Source: an uncultured Hyphomicrobiales bacterium (GTDB lineage Bacteria; Pseudomonadota; Alphaproteobacteria; Rhizobiales; Beijerinckiaceae). Taken from it: DNA of 51,671 bases. The notes beneath the pieces were generated by a model, which had not been told where the DNA came from, made no database searches, and saw only the letters and a list, made by a program, of their open reading frames with translations. The position numbers and the translations under genes are program-made. Where the stretch lies: contig CAIKAR010000013.1 in the NCBI GenBank assembly GCA_903825465.1, positions 1 through 51,671 of the forward strand, given 5' to 3'. Below, piece by piece: positions 33,918 through 41,241 of this stretch; the stretch's first letter is position 1; every line of letters begins with the position of its first letter.

Positions 33918-34592
33918 CTATTCCGCCAGCAGGCCGCGCACAAAACTTCCGATCGCGTTTTGCGCCCGCGCGCGCTTCAGGCGCTCGGCGACAAGGATGG
34001 CGAGCACTTGCTCGTAGCTGCGCTGCAAGTCGTCGTTGACGATGACATAGTCGTAGGTCGTCCAGCGCTGGATTTCATTGCGCGCGTTCTCAAGCCGGCG
34101 GTCGATGACCTCCGGCGGGTCTTCGGCGCGGCGCTCAAGCCGATGCCGAAGCTCGCGCATGGAGGGCGGCAGGATGAAAATCGTGACGACGTCCTCGGGC
34201 GCGTTTTCGCGCACTTGCAGCGTGCCCTGATAATCGATGTCGAACAGCATGTCGCGTCCTTGCGAGAGGACGCGGTCGGAGAGGCCGCGCGGCGTGCCGT
34301 AGAAATTGTCGTGCACCTTCGCGTATTCGAGAAAATCGCCGGCGATCCGGCGCCGTTCGAATTCCGCGGTCGCGATGAAATGATAGTGGATGCCGTCCAC
34401 TTCGGAGGATCGGCGCGCGCGCGTCGTGGCCGACACGGACAGGGTGAGGTCGATGCCCTTGTCCTGCAAAAGCATGCGCGTCAGCGTCGTTTTGCCGGCG
34501 CCCGACGGCGACGACAAAATGAGCATCAGTCCCCTGCGGGCGTTTTCAATGGCGCTGGGGCCTGTCGGGGAGGGGCCGGTTGGCTGGCTCAT
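33918..34592 (-). CDS. gmk: Guanylate kinase
   Basis: This 224-residue enzyme phosphorylates GMP to GDP. The P-loop is SSPSGAGKTTL (about residue 28), followed by SVSATTRARRSSEVDG, with the Arg and Ser residues that bind GMP, and the DIDYQGTLQV stretch. The start MSQPTG at 34592 overlaps the yicC stop in ATGA. The yicC-gmk pair is a common bacterial arrangement. Confidence 0.96.
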   Translation of the reverse strand: MSQPTGPSPTGPSAIENARRGLMLILSSPSGAGKTTLTRMLLQDKGIDLTLSVSATTRARRSSEVDGIHYHFIATAEFERRRIAGDFLEYAKVHDNFYGTPRGLSDRVLSQGRDMLFDIDYQGTLQVRENAPEDVVTIFILPPSMRELRHRLERRAEDPPEVIDRRLENARNEIQRWTTYDYVIVNDDLQRSYEQVLAILVAERLKRARAQNAIGSFVRGLLAE

Positions 34593-35476
34593 TCGATGTT
34601 CTGCGCCTGCTCGCGGAATTGTTCGATCTCGACGCGTAAATCCATGCCGATGGCGGTGAGCGCGGGGTCGTTGGCCTTGGCGCAAAGGGTGTTCGCCTCG
34701 CGGCCGAATTCCTGCGCCAGGAAATCCAGCTTGCGGCCGACGGGATCGCCGCTGGCGAGCAAAACCCGCGCGGCCGCGACATGCGCGTGAAGCCGGTCGA
34801 GTTCCTCGCGGATGTCGGCCTTCGCGGCGAGCATGAGGGCCTCCTGATGCAGGCGCGCGGGGTCGAGGCCCGAGGCGCCGTCGAGCAGGGCGTTGACCGC
34901 GCGCGACAGACGGGCTTTCACGGCCTCGGGCTTGCGCGCCGGGCAGTCGTCGGCGGCGCGGGTCAACTCCGCGATGCGTTCGATCCGCGTCCGCATGACT
35001 GTCTCGAGCGCCGCGCCTTCGCCGGCGCGCGCGGCCACCAGGGCGTCGAGCGCCGTGTCGAGATCGGCGAGCGCCGCCGCCCGCGCGGCCTCGATCTCCG
35101 CGGGATCGTCGGCCGCCTCGACGACTTCGACCATGCCCCGCAATGCCAGCAAGCCGTCGAGCGACGCCGGGTGGATGGAGGGCGGCAAGCGGAGCGCGGC
35201 GAGGATGGCGCCGAGTTGGCGCAGGGCGGGCTCGTTGACCTTGACGTCAACCGGAACGGCTTCGCGTTGCGCCGACATCGCGGCCTGACACGCGCCGCGC
35301 GCCAGGCGGCGGCCAATCCGGCCGCGCGCTTCGCCGTCGATCGCGTCGAACAGGGGAGGCACGCGCAGCCGGGCGTCGAGCCCTTTGGCGTTGACGGTTT
35401 TGATCTCCCACGTCCAGCGCAACGCGCCTCGGCCGCCCGAGACGCTGGCAAAACCGGTCATGCTTTTGAGGGTCAT
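34589..35476 (-). CDS. yicC: YicC/YloC-family endoribonuclease
   Basis: This 295-residue protein begins MTLKSMTGFASV, the family hallmark, followed by TWEIKTVNAKGLD. The C-terminal DUF1732 part has GRKLDFLAQEFGREANTLCAKAND, with acidic residues thought to bind metal. Relatives act as endoribonucleases on small RNAs. It lies between mltG and gmk on the minus strand and is coupled to gmk by a 4-base overlap. Confidence 0.94.
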   Translation of the reverse strand: MTLKSMTGFASVSGGRGALRWTWEIKTVNAKGLDARLRVPPLFDAIDGEARGRIGRRLARGACQAAMSAQREAVPVDVKVNEPALRQLGAILAALRLPPSIHPASLDGLLALRGMVEVVEAADDPAEIEAARAAALADLDTALDALVAARAGEGAALETVMRTRIERIAELTRAADDCPARKPEAVKARLSRAVNALLDGASGLDPARLHQEALMLAAKADIREELDRLHAHVAAARVLLASGDPVGRKLDFLAQEFGREANTLCAKANDPALTAIGMDLRVEIEQFREQAQNIE

Positions 35477-35563
35477 CGCGCCGGCCGGCAAGAGGCAAGA
35501 GGAGAGAATCGTCGCTGCCCCCGCTTTTACGCGCGGGGCGTGTCGCGCTCAAGCCGAGCCGCG

Positions 35564-37447
35564 TTATTGGGCGGCTGGGGTTGCTTTGGCGGCCGGAGTG
35601 CCGGCCTTCTTGGGTTTCGCGGCGGGCTTCGCGGGGCTTTTGGCGGGGGCGGGGACATCCATCGCGAGCACGGGAACGGTCTTGGGCGAATTCAAATCCC
35701 AGGTTTTGTCCTTGAGCGGGTCGATGGCTGTCCCCTCCGAGGCGTCGTAGATGCGCACCACTCTGGGTCCGCTTGGCGGCGTTTGCGTGCCCGCGGGCTG
35801 TTGTGCGGAGCTGTCGTCCGGGCTGGCGACATCGGGCGCGGGACCGCCGCGGGCGCTGGCGGCGCCGAAACGGGCGGCGCGCGCGAGTTGGTCGGCGCGC
35901 CGGGAGGGGGATTCGGGGTAGGTGCCGGGGTTCATGACACCGGGCTCCACCGGGGCCTCGGCCAGTTGGGGCTGTTCGTCGTCGAGCCCCAACTGCTGGG
36001 CGAAGGAACTGTCGATTTTTCCGTTGATCGCATAAGGCGCGGCAGCGGGCGCTTTCGCGGGCGCGGCCGTGGCGGGGTTTCGCTCTGGGCCGCCGACGGC
36101 CGCGAGCGCGGTCGCGACGGGCGCTGGCGGCGGCGAATAGGCCAGCGCGGGCGCGTCGGGCCGGTCAAACGCCGGCGACAGCGCGCCAAATAGCGGCACC
36201 GCGGTCGATTCGAGATCGCCGCGTTGGCCGCGCGCGGGCGCCGCCGGCGCGGCGGGAAGCTGCGGCGGGGGCGCCTGATCCACGGCGCCGGCCGCCGTCG
36301 CCGCGCCCGCGGCCGCCGCCTTGTCCTTCTCGAGTTGCCGCCAGCGCGTCACGTTTTTGTTGTGCTGATCGAGCGTTTCGGCGAAAGCGTGGCCGCCCGA
36401 TCCGTCCGCGACGAAATAAATCTCCTTCGTCCGCGACGGGTTGGCGACCGCCTCCATCGCCGCGCGGCCCGGGTTGGAAATGGGGCCCGGCGGGAGACCG
36501 TCGATGACGTAGGTGTTGTAGGGCGTGGGCTTGTCGAGTTCGCTTCGCAGAATGCCGCGCCCGAGCGTGCCCTTGCCGAAGACGATGCCATAAACAATTG
36601 TCGGGTCGGACTGCAGCTTGATGTGATTGCGCAGCCGGTTGATGAACACGCCGGCGACGCGGGGCCGCTCGTCCGCCTTGCCGGTTTCCTTCTCGACGAT
36701 CGAGGCGAGGGTCAACAGGTCGAAGGAGGAGCGAAGCGGCAAGTCGGCCGACCGTTGCGACCAGATTTGCTCAAGCGCCTTCTTCTGGTCGTCCTGCATC
36801 TTTCGAATCAGGTCGTTCTTCGCCATGCCGCGCGCGATCCGGTAGGTTTCCGGCAGCAGGGAGCCCTCTTTGGGGATCTCGCGGACATCGCCCGTCAACA
36901 GGTCGCTTTCGTTGAGCTTGGCGACGATCTGCTCGGAGGTGAGGCCCTCGGCGATCGTGAGGGAATGCAGGATTTCGTGGCCAGACACCAGCGTGTCGAT
37001 GACGTCGTGCAGGCTCGCGTGGGCCTTGAACAGATATTCGCCCGCCTTGAGCCTTTTGCGGTCGCCGGACATCAGCAGCGCGGCGTTCAGCAGCATGCCG
37101 CTGTCGACGACGCCTTCCTTCTCAAGCTGCGCGATGATGTCGGGAACTTCGGTGCGCTGCGCGATCAGCACGACCTTGTCGTTTTCGAGCGGCCCCGGCT
37201 CGCGCAATTGATGCTGCGCGTAGACGCCGAAGCCGACGACGCCGACGGCCAGGATCAACAGGAACGAAACAAAGCCGCTGACCGCCGACAGGGTCGGATT
37301 GCGCTTGCTTGGCGGCCTGGCCGGCGGCGGCGGCGCAGCCTCGGGCTGCAAGGATTCCTGGGCCGACTGGAGTGCGACGCGGCGTCGAAACAAGCCGCGC
37401 GGAGCTTCATCCGCCGAGTCTTTTGAATTCGTGGTGTCGCCGCTCAT
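35564..37447 (-). CDS. mltG: Endolytic transglycosylase MltG with a long C-terminal tail
   Basis: This 627-residue inner-membrane protein cleaves nascent peptidoglycan glycan strands. A Pro-rich N-terminus precedes the single membrane segment (about 52-74). The LysM-like and YceG domains follow, with the catalytic Glu near 252 (ASIVEKETGKADERPRVAGVFINRL), LQSDPTIVYG and NTYVIDGLPPGPISNPG. The family ends near residue 375; here a low-complexity Ala/Pro tail of about 250 residues continues and finishes with Lys-Pro-Ala repeats. The ATG at 37447 is chosen over a GTG at 37462. The gene follows fabF, an order common in bacteria. Confidence 0.93.
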   Translation of the reverse strand: MSGDTTNSKDSADEAPRGLFRRRVALQSAQESLQPEAAPPPPARPPSKRNPTLSAVSGFVSFLLILAVGVVGFGVYAQHQLREPGPLENDKVVLIAQRTEVPDIIAQLEKEGVVDSGMLLNAALLMSGDRKRLKAGEYLFKAHASLHDVIDTLVSGHEILHSLTIAEGLTSEQIVAKLNESDLLTGDVREIPKEGSLLPETYRIARGMAKNDLIRKMQDDQKKALEQIWSQRSADLPLRSSFDLLTLASIVEKETGKADERPRVAGVFINRLRNHIKLQSDPTIVYGIVFGKGTLGRGILRSELDKPTPYNTYVIDGLPPGPISNPGRAAMEAVANPSRTKEIYFVADGSGGHAFAETLDQHNKNVTRWRQLEKDKAAAAGAATAAGAVDQAPPPQLPAAPAAPARGQRGDLESTAVPLFGALSPAFDRPDAPALAYSPPPAPVATALAAVGGPERNPATAAPAKAPAAAPYAINGKIDSSFAQQLGLDDEQPQLAEAPVEPGVMNPGTYPESPSRRADQLARAARFGAASARGGPAPDVASPDDSSAQQPAGTQTPPSGPRVVRIYDASEGTAIDPLKDKTWDLNSPKTVPVLAMDVPAPAKSPAKPAAKPKKAGTPAAKATPAAQ

Positions 37448-37578
37448 GCTACCCGCTGCCACGCTGAAACCCGGACGACAACCCGCGCACCCGCCCGCGT
37501 TCCCTCATTATCCCGCATTGTGGCGAAAAATGGAAACGCGGGTTTTGGACGGTGTTAACGCGCCCGTCGATCCCCCCG

Positions 37579-38838
37579 CTAGCCGGCGCGCCGGAACACG
37601 ACCGAGGCGTTGGTGCCGCCAAAGCCAAAGGAATTCGACAAGGCGACGTTGATTTCGCGCTTGCGCGCCGTCAGCGGCACGAGATCGAGGCGGGTCTCGA
37701 CGGAGGGGTTGCGCAAATTGAGCGTAGGCGGCGCGATCCCGTCGCGGATCGCGAGGATCGAGAAAATCGCTTCGACCGCGCCGGCCGCGCCCAGCAAATG
37801 GCCGATCGAGGATTTGGTCGACGACATAGACACCCTCGCCGCCGCGTCGCCGACGACCCGCTCGACGGCGCCGAGTTCGATGCCGTCCGCCATTGTCGAC
37901 GTGCCGTGCGCGTTGACATAATCGATGTCGGACGCGGAAATGCCGGCGCGTTTCAGCGCCATCGTCATGCAGCGGAAGGCGCCGTCGCCGTCTTCGGAAG
38001 GCGCTGTGATGTGGTGCGCGTCGCCCGACAGGCCGTAGCCGACGACCTCGGCGTGAATACGCGCGCCGCGCGCCTTCGCGTGTTCCAGCGATTCCACCAC
38101 CACGCAGCCCGCGCCCTCGCCCATGACGAAGCCGTCGCGGTCGCGGTCATAGGGGCGGGACGCCTCCGTGGGCCGGTCGTTGTAGGAGGTCGAGAGCGCG
38201 CGGCAGGCGGCGAAGCCGGCGATGCCGATGCGGTTGACGGCGGATTCCGCGCCGCCGGCGACCATCACTTCGGCGTCGCCGAGCGCGACCAGCCGCGCCG
38301 CGTCGCCGATGGCGTGCGCGCCGGTCGAGCAGGCGGTGACCACCGAATGGTTCGGACCCTTGAGCCCGTGCTGAATGGACACATAGCCCGAGGCGAGGTT
38401 GATCAGCCGGCCGGGGATGAAGAAGGGCGACACGCGGCGGGGACCCTTGTCGCGCAACAGCAACGCGGTTTCCGCGATGCCGCCGAGGCCGCCGATGCCC
38501 GAGCCGATCATCACGCCGGTCGAGCATTGCTCGTCGTAGGTCTTGGGCGCCCAGCCCGCGTCGGCGAGCGCCTGCGTCGCGGCGGAAACCGCGTAGAGAA
38601 TGAAGTCGTCGACCTTGCGCTGTTCCTTCGGCTCCATCCACCGGTCGGGCACGAACGCGTGCGGATCGGACGTGTCGCGCGGCACCTGGCAGGCGATTTG
38701 GCAAGGCAGGTCGGAGACGTCGAAGTTTTCAATGCGGCGCGCGCCGCTGCGGCCTTCGAGCAGGCGCGCCCACGTCGGTTCGACGCCGCTCGCCAGCGGC
38801 GACACCATGCCAAGGCCGGTAACGACGACCCTTCTCAT
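37579..38838 (-). CDS. fabF: 3-oxoacyl-ACP synthase II
   Basis: This 419-residue condensing enzyme elongates acyl-ACP chains in type II fatty-acid synthesis. The catalytic Cys is in VTACSTGAHAIG (about residue 166), the two His in NAHGTST (about 305) and SSIGHLLGAAG (about 342), and the Gly-rich FGFGGTNASVV closes the protein. The start MRRVVVTG at 38838 is typical. It is the third product-specific gene after fabG and acpP in this cluster. Confidence 0.96.
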   Translation of the reverse strand: MRRVVVTGLGMVSPLASGVEPTWARLLEGRSGARRIENFDVSDLPCQIACQVPRDTSDPHAFVPDRWMEPKEQRKVDDFILYAVSAATQALADAGWAPKTYDEQCSTGVMIGSGIGGLGGIAETALLLRDKGPRRVSPFFIPGRLINLASGYVSIQHGLKGPNHSVVTACSTGAHAIGDAARLVALGDAEVMVAGGAESAVNRIGIAGFAACRALSTSYNDRPTEASRPYDRDRDGFVMGEGAGCVVVESLEHAKARGARIHAEVVGYGLSGDAHHITAPSEDGDGAFRCMTMALKRAGISASDIDYVNAHGTSTMADGIELGAVERVVGDAAARVSMSSTKSSIGHLLGAAGAVEAIFSILAIRDGIAPPTLNLRNPSVETRLDLVPLTARKREINVALSNSFGFGGTNASVVFRRAG

Positions 38839-38947
38839 CTCGTTCTTCCGTGAAATCAGGCGCCGGGAAAAAGCGTTCCCACGCCAACAGGACCGGGCGC
38901 GCGGCGGACCGCGTCCGCCGCCGCGCTGGAATATTCCGCGAGGCGTT

Positions 38948-39187
38948 TCAGGCCGTCTTGGCCTTCTCAAGGAATTTCACCGCGTCGCCGACGGTGACAA
39001 TGGTTTCGGCCGCGTCGTCTGGAATTTCAACGCCGAACTCTTCTTCGAACGCCATGACCAGCTCGACCGTGTCGAGCGAATCCGCTCCGAGATCGTCGAT
39101 GAAATTGGCCTTGTCGACGACCTTTTCGGGATCGACGCCCAGATGCTCGACGACGATTTTCTTCACTCGCTCGGCGACATCGCTCAT
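38948..39187 (-). CDS. acpP: Acyl carrier protein
   Basis: This 79-residue acidic protein carries growing acyl chains on a phosphopantetheine arm. The attachment Ser is in [14 protein letters not shown] (about residue 38). The start [11 protein letters not shown] is the standard alphaproteobacterial AcpP start. The 230 bases between it and fabG may hold an extra promoter, as is common for acpP, but I cannot identify one confidently. Confidence 0.97.
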   Translation of the reverse strand: MSDVAERVKKIVVEHLGVDPEKVVDKANFIDDLGADSLDTVELVMAFEEEFGVEIPDDAAETIVTVGDAVKFLEKAKTA

Positions 39188-39417
39188 ATTTTGACCCTCG
39201 TTCCTGCGGTTTGTTCCATGGATCGAAGCCGCGATGCTAGCACGCGGGCGTTCGACGCCAAATTCGATTTCCGTCCGCTTCCCAAGCCTCAACCATAGGC
39301 TGGATCGGCTCTCACGCCAATCCGCGCATGCGAGCCCCCGGACGCGGCGCGGTGCTAACATACTTCAAACGGCAATGCGAGCGCCGCGGGCGGGACTTGT
39401 CCCCAGCCCCGCGCGCC

Positions 39418-40155
39418 TCAAAACATCGCCATGCCGCCGTTGACGTGCAGGGTCTGGCCCGTCACGTAGCCCGCCTCCCGGCTCGCGAGATAGACGGTGG
39501 CGGCGGCGACGTCGGCGCCGGCGCCGAGCTTGCCCGAGGGAATCGTGCGCAGGATGGCCTCCCGCTGCTTTTCGTTCAGCGCCGCCGTCATGGGGCTTTC
39601 GATGAAGCCCGGCGCCACGCAATTGGCGGTGACGTCGCGGCTGGCGATCTCGGCGGCGAGCGATTTCGTCATGCCGATCATGCCGGCCTTGGACGCCGCG
39701 TAATTTCCCTGGCCGGGGTTGCCCGTCACGCCGACAATCGACGTAATGCCGATGATGCGGCCGAAACGGCGCCTGAGCATGACGCGCGACGCGGCGCGGG
39801 AAAGGCGGAAAGCGGAAGTCAGGTTGACGTTCATCACCGTCTCCCAGTCCTCGTCCTTCATCCGCATGAACAGCCCGTCGCGGGTGACGCCGGCGTTGTT
39901 GACGAGAATGTCCACGTGCTCGAGCGCCTTTTCCGCGGCCGGAAACAACGCTTCGACGGCGGCCTTGTCCCCGAGGTCGCAGGGCAGGACGTGGACGCGG
40001 GAGCCGAGTTCGCCCGCGAGTTTATCCAGCGCGTCGACGCGGGTGCCCGACAGCGCGACGCCGGCGCCTTGCGCGTGCAGCGCGCGGGCGATGTCGCCGC
40101 CCAGGCCGCCGGTCGCGCCGGTGACAAGCGCGTTCAGGCCGGTGAGATCAAACAT
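39418..40155 (-). CDS. fabG: 3-oxoacyl-ACP reductase
   Basis: This 245-residue short-chain dehydrogenase reduces 3-oxoacyl-ACP with NADPH. The cofactor motif TGATGGLGGDIA is near residue 13, NNAG near 88, the catalytic Ser in IGITSIVG and Tyr-x3-Lys in NYAASKAGM. It lies 12 bases after fabD and leads to acpP. Confidence 0.96.
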   Translation of the reverse strand: MFDLTGLNALVTGATGGLGGDIARALHAQGAGVALSGTRVDALDKLAGELGSRVHVLPCDLGDKAAVEALFPAAEKALEHVDILVNNAGVTRDGLFMRMKDEDWETVMNVNLTSAFRLSRAASRVMLRRRFGRIIGITSIVGVTGNPGQGNYAASKAGMIGMTKSLAAEIASRDVTANCVAPGFIESPMTAALNEKQREAILRTIPSGKLGAGADVAAATVYLASREAGYVTGQTLHVNGGMAMF

Positions 40156-40167
40156 GAAATGCTCCAG

Positions 40168-41130
40168 TCAGCGGGGATTGGCGGCGCGATAGGCCTCGAT
40201 GTCGGCGGGCGCGGAGATGGCGACGCCCGTCGCCTCCGCGGCGATGCGCTTGACGAGGCCGGACAAGACCTTGCCGGCGCCCAGTTCGTAGAAGGTGTTC
40301 ACGCCTTGCGCGGCCATGTAGGCGACGCATTCCCGCCAGCGCACGGTGCCGGTCACCTGTTCGACGAGCCGGCGCTTGATGTCCGCGGGATCGCTGATCG
40401 GGCTCGCGAGCACATTGGCGACGAGCGGAACCTTGGGCGCGAGCACCGTCGCCTCGCCGAGCGCTTCTTCCATCGCGTCGGCGGCCGGCGCCATGAGCGA
40501 GCAATGGAAGGGCGCGGAAACCGGCAGCAGGATGCAGCGCTTGGCGCCTTTCGACTTGGCGATTTCCATGGCGCGCTCGACCGCGATTTTAGTGCCGGAG
40601 ATCACAACCTGCCCGCCGCCGTTGTCGTTGGCGGCTTCGCAGACCGCGGCCCGCAAGTGAAATTCGCGGGCGGCTTCCGTCGCCGCCGCGGCCACGGGGC
40701 CGAATTCAAGGCCGAGGATGGCCGCCATCGCGCCTTCGCCGGCGGGAACCGCCTTTTGCATGGCGTCGCCGCGCCGACGCAGAAGACGCGCCGCGTCCGC
40801 GACGGACAAAGCGCCAGCGGCGGCGAGCGCCGAATATTCGCCGAGCGAATGGCCGGCGACGAATTTAGCGTCCCGCGCGAGGTCGAGCCCGGCTTCCGCC
40901 TCAAGCGTCCGCACAACAGCCATGCTGACCGCCATCAGGGCGGGCTGCGCGTTGGATGTGAGCGTGAGTTCGGCTTCCGGCCCGTCGAACATGAGCCGCG
41001 ACAGGTTCTGGCCGAGCGCGGCGTCCACTTCGGCGAACACATCCCGCGCGGGCGCGAACGCCTCGGCGAGGGCCTTGCCCATGCCCGCGTGCTGCGAGCC
41101 CTGGCCGGGAAAGGTGAAAGCCGACGACAT
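40168..41130 (-). CDS. fabD: Malonyl-CoA:ACP transacylase
   Basis: This 320-residue enzyme transfers malonyl groups to ACP. FPGQGSQHAGMG is at the start, the nucleophile Ser in GHSLGEYSALAA (about residue 96), and the catalytic His in APFHCSLM (about 205). It is the first gene of the fabD-fabG-acpP-fabF run on the minus strand. The 111 bases upstream, between its start and the topA stop, hold no recognised signal. Confidence 0.96.
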   Translation of the reverse strand: MSSAFTFPGQGSQHAGMGKALAEAFAPARDVFAEVDAALGQNLSRLMFDGPEAELTLTSNAQPALMAVSMAVVRTLEAEAGLDLARDAKFVAGHSLGEYSALAAAGALSVADAARLLRRRGDAMQKAVPAGEGAMAAILGLEFGPVAAAATEAAREFHLRAAVCEAANDNGGGQVVISGTKIAVERAMEIAKSKGAKRCILLPVSAPFHCSLMAPAADAMEEALGEATVLAPKVPLVANVLASPISDPADIKRRLVEQVTGTVRWRECVAYMAAQGVNTFYELGAGKVLSGLVKRIAAEATGVAISAPADIEAYRAANPR

Positions 41131-41241
41131 CTAAATCCCCCCGCGCAAGTAATCCGCGCGAGGAACATTTTGTGGCGGGCAAGTCAATAGGGTCCGAGCG
41201 GGCGCTTCCCACGCGCGTCCTGAAATCGTTCGAGAGGCGCC

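Noticed and set aside
37490-37560. Possible long-range hairpin between mltG and fabF
   Set aside because: Only 8 bases pair around a loop of about 35, with no clean T run on the transcribed strand; too weak to call a terminator or leader element.
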